Shown here one piece after another: positions 26,201-37,947 of a stretch of 64,000 nt of DNA. Within the stretch, counting starts at the first letter, position 1. Each line of letters opens with the position of its first letter. Under the pieces are notes generated by a model that saw only the letters and a list, made by a program, of their open reading frames with translations, searched no databases and was not told where the DNA came from. The stretch is from Apus apus. Taxonomy: Eukaryota; Chordata; Aves; Apodiformes; Apodidae. The position numbers and the translations under genes were made by a program. The stretch spans positions 149,902,858 to 149,966,857 of the forward strand of contig NC_067282.1 in assembly GCF_020740795.1 (NCBI RefSeq). Reading direction: 5' to 3'.

Positions 26201-29200
26201 ATAGTACCCATTCCTCATTGTTTCTTGGTATCTGGCAGAGATCTCTGGAAAAACTGCCTTTAATTTACTTTCCCCAGGGCACCAGCTACTTTTAGTTAAA
26301 ATGACCATAATTTTCCAATAACATCTTGGGCAGCAGTAAGCTAAAATCAGATTACCCACTGGGAAGACAGCCAACTTCAAGAGCTACAGTTGGGAGAATG
26401 AACTGGGATTTTGAAGATCATACAATAATTTTGGTAGGAATGGGACCTCAGGAGATTCTGTGGTTCAACCCCCTACTGAAAGCTGGGCCAATTCAGGGGT
26501 CGTGCCCACTGGAGTCTTGAACATCTCCAAGGATGGAGATTCCCCAGCCTCTTTGGGCCCTAGTTCCGGTGCTCCCTAGAATTTTTCCTTAACTTCTAAT
26601 TGAAACTTTTCTTGATGTAATTTACATCTGTTGCCCAGGATCCTCTCAATGTGTACCTCTAGGAAGAATCTGGCTCCATATTCTTTATCATCACCACCTA
26701 GCAGACAGTGGAAGACATGCAGTGAGAAACACACACCTCCACCCCCACGGTGTCACTTCTCCTGTCTGTCCAAACATAGCTCCCTTGGATGTGCAGGGAT
26801 TCAAGTTGCAAGGATGGTATAATATAAAGAATCCTGCTGGAAAGTAGGCTTTTAGGAAAATACTAGGGATAGGTGAAGGATGCAAGCCCTATCCAGCAGG
26901 AAGTACACGAAGTATTCCAGATCAGTATTTCTTGCTGTGGGTAATTTGTAAGGACAAGGGAGTAAAAAGCTGCTGAACAGCAGAGTTTGGCTTGATAGTA
27001 TATTAAAAGACCAGAAGCTTCTGTTTTTCTGGAAAAGCTTTAACCAGAAGACAGAATTGAAGGTTGTAGAAAAACTTTTTACATTAGTCTCCTTGTTTGG
27101 AGAAATTGTAAGAAACTCTATAAATGTATTTTTATACTGGCTGCTCCTGATACAATGATTTTCCTCAGCAGGAAATAGGTCTCAAGCCCTATCAAATCAA
27201 AACACTGATTTGCCACTGTAAATCCATCCAAAATATTCTGTAAAAGTCATATTCCTGCCACATCAGCCCAGATACACTGTGCCCTTGCACACATTTTAAT
27301 CTTCTCCGTTTGTCAGTGTTTTCTCATCAAACACCAACAAATTATTTTCACCACTACAGGTCCTTCATAGTAGCAGACTGCTAATAATGTGGATTCTTCC
27401 CCATTTCCCACTCATTTTTCTTTCTATGTCATAGCCATGCTTACATTGCCTTCCCCCGAACTCTGAGACAAACCAACTGAAAAACACAGCCAAAGTTTTC
27501 AGAAGCTTTCTAAAGCTCATCTCTGAGTGTGGTAGAAGGACGTACACATAAAACAAATTAGTGTTTGGGCAGTTGGAGCAGAATTAGGTGAATCATAGAA
27601 CCATGATAAATCATCATGAACCATTAAAATTTTATAGTGAACAACAACAAAAATATGGTTACCTAATTATGACTATACAGTAACAATACAAGAAGATATG
27701 TCATCCCCAAACTTTGAAATGTGCTTCCTTTACTTACCCTGAAATTACATAGTTGACCTTAACAATCACGAAACTCTCCTGCCCACTCCAGCTTGGAAAG
27801 GTCTCTTTCAATACTGCTTGCTTCAGGAGCTCCATCCCAACCCTCCTGCCTACAAGGGGTCAGAGGAAAGCACATGAATTGCAGATTAGACTCCAGCACC
27901 CAAAGGTCCAAATATATTGTCAAATAATTTAACCACTCTTAACACAGTTCATTAAAACCTCTGATACTTTAACCCTTACCTAGACCTCCTTCCAACTACT
28001 TACACAACCACTTATAATTTCTGTTAGTGTCACACACAAATAATTTAACCAAGATCATCTTGTCCCTGAGTTATATTTTGTGTTCTAGAATTCTTGGCAG
28101 GCTTCTGAAACTGTTACATGTCCTTCGTTCACTGACAACATAGAAACCCTTGGGAAATTCTTGGTCATCACCTTTACCTGAGGTTATCTCATACCTCTTG
28201 AACAAAAAAGCCAGTTAAGAAGCAGCAAGTTGACTTCTATATGTCATCTTTACTTACAGAAAAAAAAATTGATATATTCATCTGAAGGGCTGGTATGTCA
28301 AATGTGGAACCATCTGGATTGTTGCTTGTGTATAGGAAGTTGTTTGAGGTTTAAAGACAATCCTTTTAAAGTTTTTCGTCCCATTTCTTTCAGAGTACAT
28401 ATGCTTTGCTACAGCAATTTATCCATTACAGCATGCTGCAGATCTTTTATTTCCTTACCTTCTGTCCTTGCTTTAAGGAATCCCTACTTTCTTGAATGCT
28501 TCACAGCTACTTGTGCATTGAGAGTACACACAGATCCTATCATCAACAAACAGAAATCTTTAAATCTCAAACTCCTTTTGTTTTCCTTCTTTTTGCTCAC
28601 CTTTGATAAAGACACTGCTGAAACCTAAATACCGAATGATCTCTTGCTTTCAGATATTTTTAGCATGGGTTTCTTCAGCTTTTGGCCTTGCAGTTGCTGA
28701 ATACAAAATATCTGGTTTTTTTTCCCCCAGACTTCAGTGAATTAAAAAGGTAAAGAATTTAAATCAATGACACCTCAACAATGTAATATCTTTTTATCCA
28801 ATGCATCTTTGACAAAGGAGAGGTAAGTTAAGATTCCCTGGGAATTCCTACCTCTGAAGCAAAATATGGGCTCTGACTGAAATAATTTAAAGTTCTCTTA
28901 TGACTGTCAGTGAAGGCAGCCAGTGATCCCAGCTGAAATTCCTCTCAAAGTTCTTGCGGCAGGCAAAGAGCAGTGCAGGCAGGATCTTTTGCCTCAGGCT
29001 GTAAATCTTGTATCAAGGGAAAAGACCAGACAGGCACCATGGCCTTCAAATACAAGAAATACCCTTGGGAGGCACACACTTAATGCCTGTGCTTACTAGT
29101 AATGCAGGGGTGTGCAAACTTAGTCTGTTTGTTCAGCACTCGAAGGCCATGCTGAACGTCACAAAAACTGCTGGGCTCACACTAAGAAATACCAGATTGA

Positions 29201-30257
29201 GCTCTCATTCCTCACGGCATGAGAGATCCCTAGGGAGCAATTTCTCCTGTGTCATAAAAAGATAAGGAGATCAGTTCTGTTTTGGCTGCCTGATGTTTGC
29301 CCTGCAATTCCCAACTTCTCTAAGCCTTTAAAACAATGCTCATAGAGAGAAATAAGTGGACCTGATCCTTACTTTCATCTCAAAGGCATAAACCCTGAGC
29401 TTCTATTTTTCACCTCACAAGTCCATTGTTTACCTGTCAGCATGTTCAATACATAAATGATGATTAATCCTTAGCATGACCCAGCCTTTGTTGAACTGGT
29501 GCCTTGCTAACCTTTATTATTAATATTAATTCTGTAAACAATTGAAATGATGCTGTGTGCCCTCCACACCTGTGGTGTAAGTCTTAGGTAAGAGACAGTG
29601 AAAGTTAGCATGAATAGAAAGAGTAAGGAAAGTATATTGCACAAAATGCTGATATTCTGTTAAGGGGCAGAATTATGGCAGAGGTTGCTAGATTTTTTTG
29701 AAAGAATGGCACATGCAGATTTTATCTCAGGCCAAAGGGAGGAACTGTGTAAAGGCATGCAGTTGTGTGGCTGTTCAAAAATTGCAAGCTCATTATCTTC
29801 AACTGAATATTGCACTTCCAATCAGGTTTTTGACACTTTTTAAAAATAAGCAATTATATGAGCAACTCCTTCTTGTTCTAAGAAAGTAGACTGGTAAGAG
29901 AAATGTTGCAGAAACACTATTGGACTGTAGGAGAATGCAATCACTAATGCAAGGATAAATTCACACCTGGGGTGCACAAAAAGGAAGGAAAGAAGTGAGA
30001 GAAGAGACAAAGTGTGTTCCTGGTGTGAGCTGACAAAAGGAATTTATTCTATTTCAGTATTTAAGGAGCTTGTTTCTACATTGCACATTTATTAAGGAAC
30101 TTTTTTTGCATAGGCTATTTATAATAAATTAACTTCTGGCAATGTTAGACATACCGTAGTCCAGCCCTTTCTGAGTCATCCTCACTTTAAGACCAGGATT
30201 AGCTTCAAGCTGCAAGGACAGCCAACACAGCAGGAAATAATACCATGTCTTTAGCAT
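11236..30257 (-). CDS. BPIFC: BPI fold-containing family C protein (BPIFC-like), complete, 15 coding exons
   Basis: This is a secreted two-barrel lipid-binding protein of the LBP/BPI family. Coding exons (minus strand) are 30155-30257, 27738-27849, 25488-25616, 22415-22570, 21649-21712, 21502-21562, 19832-19923, 18073-18246, 16851-16904, 15719-15886, 14983-15050, 14029-14071, 12964-13030, 11872-11948 and 11236-11313. The total is 1446 nt including TAA, or 481 residues, close to the family's usual 480-510. All phases fit. The start is the ATG at 30257, followed by a hydrophobic signal peptide and then NPGLKVRMTQKGLDYG. Cys151 and Cys190 match the conserved BPI disulfide. Exon 8 carries NHTDPPFVPAPFALP and SMIYLGVSSYFLKSAS, very like human BPIFC. 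Exon 14 has DKLGKGLPLP, the counterpart of the GFPLP motif. The last exon gives ISTDVHYKHE and an acidic tail. Sequons are NHT, NST, NWT and NLS. Exon 10 may end at 15716 instead (GTAGTAAGT), adding one Val. Orthology to BPIFC rests on similarity and position beside FBXO7. Confidence 0.9.
17265..17470 (+). mobile_element. LINE/CR1 3' fragment, plus orientation
   Basis: Contains the characteristic CR1 3' UTR phrases ttcttcaccaaaaaggctgt, aggctgtccagggaagtggt, gacatggtttagtggtggac and gggcttgatgatcttaaaga, ending in an ATGATT-type tail. It lies in the intron between exons 8 and 9 of the complete BPI-fold gene. It is a 5'-truncated, decayed copy. Confidence 0.88.
20822..20955. repeat. A-rich stretch followed by TA/CA simple repeat
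   Basis: A run of A-rich DNA (about 20822-20890) followed after a short gap by tatatatacatacacatatat near 20928-20953. It is intronic in the BPI-fold gene. No gene content. Confidence 0.75.
23620..23800 (+). mobile_element. LINE/CR1 3' fragment, plus orientation
   Basis: Recognisable CR1 tail elements are gaggaaactgtggcatcact, tttgagcaggaggctggaca and atgacttccagagatctttc. It is a short 5'-truncated copy in the intron between exons 3 and 4 of the complete BPI-fold gene. Confidence 0.8.
26400..26700 (-). mobile_element. LINE/CR1 3' fragment, minus orientation
   Basis: On the plus strand it reads as the reverse complement of a CR1 3' UTR: gtggttcaaccccctactga, gagtcttgaacatctccaag, gatggagattccccagcctc and aagaatctggctccat. 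It is a truncated copy in the intron between exons 2 and 3 of the complete BPI-fold gene. Confidence 0.88.
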
Positions 30258-33200
30258 CTTCTCACCTTTGTCACAGGGACCTGTCAACAACATTTATGAT
30301 GCAATCGTGATCATAAATGATACATAAGGTGAGCTGCAAAACATCTGTATCCATCACTTCCCTCAATGAAACCAGGACAAAGGTGGGTAGTCAGGAAAGG
30401 TTTAGCCAATGATTTTACTGTACGAAGCAGTCAGTGTGGGGGCAGACAGATTTCTGGTTACTTGGACAGCACTTTGGCAGGCATTAGCTGTTGGTGAGAC
30501 TGAATGGTTCTGCTCCACTACTCTATGGTTTATTTTACCATCTGCCCCACCTCCTACAGAGTGAACGTGACAGAACAATCCCAGCCAAGAAGAAGCAGGT
30601 CATTTCTCCTATACAGCGACACCCTTTTAACATACACAACCCCTAGCATATACTGGATTTGCAAAGCCAAAACTTTTTCAAGTCAATCAGCTGGTCAAAT
30701 AAAATACAGTAGGACTCACTACGAAACTTGCCTCTCTGTTACACATAAACCTCTGAGTTAATCCAAACACTGATACACGAGATTGACTAAATCAGGTCCC
30801 AAAGAATGAAATGAAAGGGTAAATTCAAAGCAAATGTGGGAATGACATGGTGATCCCACAGGAAGAGAGAAGTGTGTCCTGGCATGAACCTGCAGAACAG
30901 TGTCTTTGAATGCAAAGCCAGACTGTGAGCCACTGTGTGGTGGGGTAGAACCACATAACACAGATTCACAAAAAGCTGTGACAAATTATTTCTTTTTGTT
31001 ACCCTTCCCTAGAACAAGAGTAAGGTTTATTTATTCAGAATTTTTGCATTCATCCTGATTTTTATTACCAATGACAGCTACTGTTCAACTTCCTAGAAAT
31101 AACAATACTGTTTCTCAAGACAACTTCAAGTCTTCTCAGTGCTGAAACAGGAAATTGCTTATTAGGGATCTCTGGTAATTTTCTCTGGGCTTTACATCTG
31201 ACAGGGGTGGCACATCCTTTTCTAACATGTCTGATTGTGATCATGGTACCTGCCTATTTACAAAACCATGCTAATTAATAAGTCGTGAGAAAAGGTCTTG
31301 CTAGTTTATCCAGCCTATAAGGTAATTCCTGGATTTCTAGCAAGTACCATATTTTCTTGGACAAATTATTCCAGATGCTGTCAGAAAACATATAAAAGCA
31401 TTTTAAAAACCACAAACCTTCCCCTCCACCAAAAAAGCCAACACTCATCACCCTTTGGTAGTCTTATTTCTGTGTTGGAATTAATATTACCAAGTCAAAC
31501 TCCAAATGGTTGCAAATCCAAGATCCACCCAGTACCTCATAAAATACTGCTCTTTGGTGGATTTCTGAACTATAAGACAGACAAAACACATCACCAATAT
31601 TGCCTTGACATCAGTTCTCTGAGCAACCCCCACAAAGTTACCCAGCGATACTACACAAGAAAAAGGGGATTCAGGGAAAAAAGTGTTCTGAAAACATAGT
31701 CCACATTGTGACAAACATTGAAAATCCCCCTTTTCAGTGGTTGTCTTCTCTCTAGTTCTTAAGCCTTTTTTGTTTAATCTATTTTAAACAACTCAAAATA
31801 AAGCATTACTTTAAGGTAGCAATGCTATGCCATGCAAAACCACCATTTCGAGTCACAAATCTTTAACTTTTTTCAAAACGTGCCCTAGCTTTTCCTGCAA
31901 GCATGCCACTTTCTATTCTGATTATTAAGGATCAATTAAAAAAATCAATATAAAACCAGAAAGACAGATTTTTCTGTCATTAAATTACACAGATATTTAC
32001 TAGATACTTCTCTAGCAGACTTGCTAAAAGCGTTGATACAGCTGAAGTATCTCATTCTCCTTGAATTTCATTCCCACTGAGGAACAGAAACCAGGAATCT
32101 TAGTAGCTACCATGCTTTGTAGTTACTATGCTCTTGTTTGGATCTTAAATGTATGCCAGGCAAGAAGCTGAAAGAGCAAACAATGACTGAACTGCCATGG
32201 CAGTAAAAGATGGCATAATTTCCTATTGCTTTCTTAAACCAACAAGGCTGATAGTTTCTTTTGCACTCCAAGGCTGATATTCTTGGTTTAATCAAAGCCC
32301 CAGGCCTCTGTTAGATGCTGGGTTTGATTGTACAACGTGAGTCAGATGACTGAGACAGACAGAACTAAGGAGATGGAAACCATCAGTGGCCTGATAGTCT
32401 AAATCAGAGCTGCCAGTTGCATTGTCGATGACAATAGATGGCAGACAAATTGCTCTGATTTTTATCTTCAGTAAATGAGCATGCACCAAGCAATTCCTTG
32501 ATGTAAATCATTCTCTTAATTCTTTTGTCTTCTCAGAGGTAGCATGTTCAAGTAAGTTAAGCAGAGGAAAAAGATGACAAACTCTTTTGTTTCGGTCTGT
32601 GTACCTGTCTCACCCTAATGAAATACTCTACTTACCAGTCTGTAGATATCACATTTGGTTTCTCCTTCACAGTCCACAAAAACTTTAAATAAAACTTGCA
32701 ATAAAGATTACAGCTAAAATCTGCCTAAGAATTAAGAAAGCTTCTGATAAAAAAAAAAAAAAAGTTCCTATCATTGTCTTGTACAGGTTTAAAACACCCA
32801 TAAAACCACACTATCTTTAACTATCCAACCTCTGCAATAGCGTATCTCTGAAAAAGAATTTTGTCCTTGTCTTGCCTTGGTCCTGCTCAAAACTGTCTCC
32901 TTGCAGCCCACAGAAAAATTTCTTACACTTCAACAAATTCAGAGAAGAAAACTCAATAGTTAACAAATACAAGGCAAACAGTTCTCAAACACGAGAGCAA
33001 ATATAGAGTCTACCCAACCTGAAGTCCAGAAAGAGCACTTCAGTTTCACAAATATTTCTGCTGTTTTCAGAGAAATGGACTGGATTTTTCAGTTTCTCCC
33101 TTAGTCTATTGTTTCCAGTTACTCTGCAGCATGCTCAAGAACAGGTAGGCTTTCTGCAGCATGCTCACCAATGCCAAATCAAAAAGGACTCAACAGCTTC

Positions 33201-34984
33201 AAGATTTTAACCCTTCCTATGCACTGATATTCCATATGGAAAATCACTTTTGAGAGAAAAGGAATACAAAATTTATATGGTTTATAGGAGATACATATTG
33301 GCAGGCATGCTTAAAGAAATTAGCAAATGATGCAGACAGGAGTTTGCTTAATTACATAAAAGCAGGTGATTTCGACCTCTCCATAACCACTGGAAATACC
33401 CATGGAAAAAGAAATCTTCCAATAAGTTCCTGCTCATGGTTTCCTTCAGTGTAGAAAGCAATGCTATCCACTTCCCAACTCATGAGGCAGCAGGTGATCT
33501 AGCTCAATGAAGTCTTCAGACATAAACCATAGGAGGCAACAGCCACTCCTGCCCCCACAAGTTATATTTGTGAGCAGGCCTGGCAACCCCCAACCTCCAC
33601 CCCCTTTCAGAGGTTTTGCAAAGGTTAAAAAAGGTTAAAAAGTGTGCTACCACAGCTTTTTATGATCATGGATTGCCTACTGATGCCTTTCATAAAGGCT
33701 TTCAAAGCCTTGGAGCAGAGCTGCCAGAGACCTCTTAATCTGTGCCAGGCTGCAAAATTAATAACATAGCTGCAATCCCTACAAAGAAGCTGTTAACAAT
33801 GGATAATTATGTTGGGAGGCAGTTGTCTGATGAGTTGATGGAAAACAAACACATTCCACTGTTTGGATCTGCTGAGTTCATGTTGCTCACCCCTGTAACT
33901 GCCCTATCCTAGCACCTGAGCCAGGACTACTAGGTTCATTTTCACCAAAGTCCATTTAGCAAAAAAAATAATTTTTAAAAAAATAGAGTTCTTGATATGA
34001 TAGTTAAGAATTGCAAGGGTGCTCCTAATCCCCAAGAGACAGGGGAAGAGTAAGAAATATTAAGACCTTGAACAGGAATGCAGCAGGCATACTTTTGTCT
34101 GGGACCTGCCCAGATTCAGACCCAAGAAGCACAGGTCTGCTCTAAGCTTTCTTCTCTGGTTTTCTTCCAGTATTGGGGTCACTCACTCAGTCACTTTCAT
34201 GGAGCTGACAGATGGACCTACTGTCAGGACCTACTGACCTAAGCAGACCCCACTCTGGTTTTGCAGAAATGGCAGTCCTGTAAGAAGTCACCAAGGATTC
34301 CTAGAAAGTGGATGCAGTAATCTCACTAAGAAAAACCTGACCCCTTTGGTTCATCACAAGACAGAGGAAATCTTCACCTAAGAATCTTCCTCCATGGGTG
34401 GAGCCTCTTTTTCCTACCCAGAGAAATGTGAGTTTTGTTTGCTCATGCATAGATACCAAACTCTGATGTGTCACTTCAAAGACTTCTGCTCTGCACACAA
34501 CTCTCACCATAAGGAAAAATACAAATCCAAAAACACAGTCGTAGCTAAAAAGCTCTGAAGCAATCTGGAAAACCACAGAAAACCCACTGAAAGGACCCTC
34601 ACTCCATATGACCATCAGACCTCCATATTTTCATCAGAAACAGGGAAGAGCCATGTGGCAAACTCCAGACGCTGCTTCAGGGTCATCTCTAAACAGACAA
34701 CTTGAAATGGTGTAAAGCAGAGCTCCACTAAACGTATTAGCTATAGACCACTACCATAAAGAGCTTTAAAATACTTTTTAGGAAAAAAGTTCTTGCATCA
34801 AGCTGCAAGAAGTTAGGAGGTTCTTTCCAGTGGCTTTGATTTGAACCTCCTACCCCACTGGCACACTTCAAATGGTGCTCCAGACTTTTACAGATCTCCT
34901 GATGATACTCCAGCCTTCATATCCTTGTCCTTCTCATTCTACCACCTCTCACATCTTTCAGTATGACTCTAGTAATTAAAAATA

Positions 34985-35032
34985 TCAGTATAATAAGGAT
35001 TAATATATATATACTAATATATATTAATTTAG
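34985..35032. repeat. TA-rich simple repeat
   Basis: Imperfect TA dinucleotide run (taatatatatatactaatat and continuation) in intergenic DNA. Confidence 0.75.
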
Positions 35033-36744
35033 AGGCATTATAAAATGAGCTCTTTGTAGTGGCAAATACAGAAAGAAAAATACTGGAAAAGGTCCACTGG
35101 CTCACAGCTTTATTACTAAACTCAGCTTTCAGGAAAAGAAAAATAATTCCATGAGGTATGCAACTGAACCAGAGAGACCTTTACGTTTACAGTTCTCTGC
35201 CATGGGAAGTTGACTGTAGGTCAACAGGACTACAGCTATATTAAGTTTCAAATCTCTTAAGAGAAATCACTAGGACTATCCCTAGGGTTTTATTTCCTTG
35301 GCAGAATGGGTTCTGTCGCTTGTGTTTTACACTGACCATATGGGGGAGAAAAACCCTCCATAAAGTATTTTGAGTTGAGAAACCACATGGTGTTTAACAA
35401 CCGTTCTGAACTACTTCATGCTGATAAGGAGCTTTCTTTTGTCACCATACTGTATATTCTTTTAATGAATTTGACTAAAAAATCCCCCACCATTTCTGCA
35501 AGTTGAAGTTATTCTGTGTATGACCATTTCTTCAAGCTCACAAGCACACACATTTCCTGTACTATTTTGACACAGGGCCTTACCCAGCCTGAGGGCAACT
35601 ATATACTTGGCATTTGGAAGTCTTCTGCCTGCAGACTGAGACAAAAGGAAAAAAATAATATTACCTATCAAATAACAGCCCTTTCATAAAAATGTGTGAG
35701 AGGGAAAAATGATGGTGGTTTTGGGTCATTTGAAATTTGCACAGACAAAGTTGAATGCTGTGGAAAATCGACCTTTCATCATGATTGTTTCATAGGAGCT
35801 TTTCCTGTTTAATACTTACTGCTGTGTGGAAAACATGTCTAAACCTTATATTGTGGCATGACTCATAAAATTCAAAGGGAAAATTAGCAGAATGCCAGCA
35901 GGAGTGCCCACTTGTAACTGGTGTAGCTGGTTACCTAACAAATACTACAGCCAGCTCCTGAGAAATGGAACCATTTTATTTCACGTAATTACTTTAGCTA
36001 GGGCAAGATACTGAAATGCTGCTTCTGCTGGAAACATCACAATGATACCCAGGAACATTTCTCATACTGGAGAAGCCTCCTCCACCCTTCCAAAAGAAGG
36101 CAAACAAAGCAGCCCTGGAGCCAGTGGGAATACAGGAGGTGGCCAGGACAGGGACAACACTGAAGGACAAAACAGAGGAGGACATCCATGGTCAATAGAA
36201 AACTGTCATGATGTTGAGGCAGCAGCATGACTCACTTTAGATTCAATCCTCTTCAAGAGAGAAGAAAGCAGAGTTTTGGACAGGCATGGTGCTCCTGATC
36301 CCTGCTTTCTGACCTCCTTGTCCCTGCATTTGCCACTTCCTTCCACTCTCATCACTCACTGATGCAGCAACCTGCTCTTCAGGATTCATGCAGGATGTGG
36401 TTCCCCCTTTGATGATGACTGCGTAAGCACTTTTCCAACTGGGGTAGGGGCAAAAGGGACAGCAAGCTTCTCAGGAAATCACTTGTTTTAATGTTCCCAG
36501 TTGAGGGCCTGGTAGGTAACACCAAGCTCATTGCAACAAGCGTCTGCTCTTCCACTGTTCCCTGAGTGGTATTCCATTTCTGTATCCTCTTTGTCTTTTC
36601 TTTTATCACCTTCATCAATACAAGCCCCCCCTTTCCACTGAGGAAATTATTAACATGTTGAAAACAGATGATGGTTGCCCTTCAGTCTGAGGTATATTGG
36701 ACAGCAAACTCCCAAGTGAAAGGAAATTTAGCAACCACATTTAC

Positions 36745-36860
36745 CTGGGTTGGATGAGCATGGTCAGATGGCTTAGAGATTTCACTCGCAGCCCAGAACT
36801 GTTGAAGTTTAAGTCTCCTTTTTCCAGTTGGCCCCCTAAGTGCTGAAAGGACACAGGTGG
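36745..36860 (-). promoter_or_regulatory. Possible untranslated first exon of the BPIFC-like gene
   Basis: On the minus strand the sequence catccaacccag runs into GTAAAT, a fair splice donor with its last exon base at 36745. Joined to the acceptor at 30280 it would create a short upstream ORF of eight codons (MLIQPRSL) that ends before the signal-peptide ATG. The 5' boundary is unknown. This is a guess based on one splice motif and position. Confidence 0.25.
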
Positions 36861-37698
36861 GGCTGCTCCTATAAATAAAGGTTTAAACAATCTGACTAGT
36901 GCCATGATGAGCAGACGTACTTGCCAGTTATACTCCTAGAAAGTATCCAAATTTTCCTGCACCTTGTATTTCTCATATTATTCCTTGTGTGGAGAAATGA
37001 GAAGCAAACTGCACTGTAAGAGGAAAAACCAAGATAATCTACGAATAACCATTGTTTAAGTTACCTCTTGAGTTCTGTTTTCTGAAACTCAATGTAATTA
37101 ATTAAAGGAAGTAAAAATTGTTAATTGTGCTTTTCACATTCCCCCCCATCGACATTGCTCTTCTACCAAGTGTGCGTTTCCAGATGAAGCTGAGTCTACT
37201 TTCCTGAGATCTAAGGTGCGGGGGAAGCCCCTTTTTTCTTTTTTTCTTCTTTTTTTCCGGTATGACCGGTAGAGGGGAACTAAAGCTAAAGCCAGTGAAG
37301 TGAAACTTGAGACGTGCTATTTTCCGTCAGACCGACTGCAGGTGTTAGAACACCACCTCCCAGACGAACATTCAGCAAACTGCTTGAAAAAACAAAACAA
37401 AACAAAACCAAAACCACAAACCCCACGTGTTCCTTCCTAAAGCCACGCGCTCCTGGGCGCAGGGTCCTCCTTCAGCCCTTCACCCAGGACGTTTCCACCA
37501 GCTTATTCTAAGGCAGCGACCCGCCCTTCCGCCCCTTTCCCGTTTCCGGACTAACACCTGAACCGGCGGGGCGCGGAGGGGCGCGGAGGGCGACCCCGGA
37601 GGGCGCCGTCCCGTCCCGTCCCGGCTCCCGCGGGGACCCACCGACGGGAGCAGCCAGGGCCGCCACGGCCCCGGGCGCCGCCGCCGGCCCAACGGCCA

Positions 37699-37709
37699 AA
37701 GATGGCGGC
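37699..37709 (+). promoter_or_regulatory. YY1 motif AAGATGGCGGC
   Basis: An exact match to the YY1 core consensus (AAGATGGCGGC), in the CpG island 245 bases upstream of the FBXO7 ATG. YY1 sites of this orientation commonly lie just downstream of the transcription start in vertebrate promoters. That would place the FBXO7 start slightly upstream, near 37650-37700. Confidence 0.65.
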
Positions 37710-37947
37710 GGGGGAGGCGCCACCGCCGGGCCCAATCCCCGCCGGCCGCGGACACCGGCGGCGCGCGGGCGGGGGGCGGGGCCGCGCCGACCAAAACAAC
37801 GGCACGCCCCGGCAGCCCTTGCGCCCGCCGCGGCCTCCCGCCGCCCCCGCCATCGCCCTCGTCCGCCGGCCGGCGGGGCCCGCTCCGGCGCGCCCGGGGG
37901 GGGGGGAGCGCGGGGACCCGCCGCACCCGCCGCCGCCGCCGCCATGA
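37702..37947 (+). other. Upstream ORF (81 codons) overlapping the FBXO7 start as ATGA
   Basis: The ATG inside the YY1 motif opens an 81-codon frame rich in Gly, Pro, Ala and Arg. Its TGA stop (37945-37947) overlaps the FBXO7 ATG (37944-37946). If transcription starts upstream of 37702, ribosomes could translate this frame and would have to reinitiate or leak past it to make FBXO7. The first ATG context is CAAAGATGG, reasonable for initiation. The peptide composition looks like CpG-island DNA rather than a selected protein, so any role would be regulatory. Confidence 0.5.

Larger units (their letters stand above)
30281..37440. other. Intergenic region between BPIFC-like gene and FBXO7
   Basis: The ATG exon of the BPI-fold gene appears to begin at an acceptor at 30280, so this stretch should contain its untranslated first exon and promoter. 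I recognise no coding exon or clear mobile element. A TA-rich stretch lies near 34985-35032, and a short poly(A) run lies near 32750-32763. The open frames of 60 to 133 codons seen here show no family motifs. Confidence 0.55.

Noticed and set aside
28230-28628. 132-codon plus-strand open frame
   Set aside because: It lies in an intron of the BPI-fold gene in antisense, with no recognisable domain or regulatory context.
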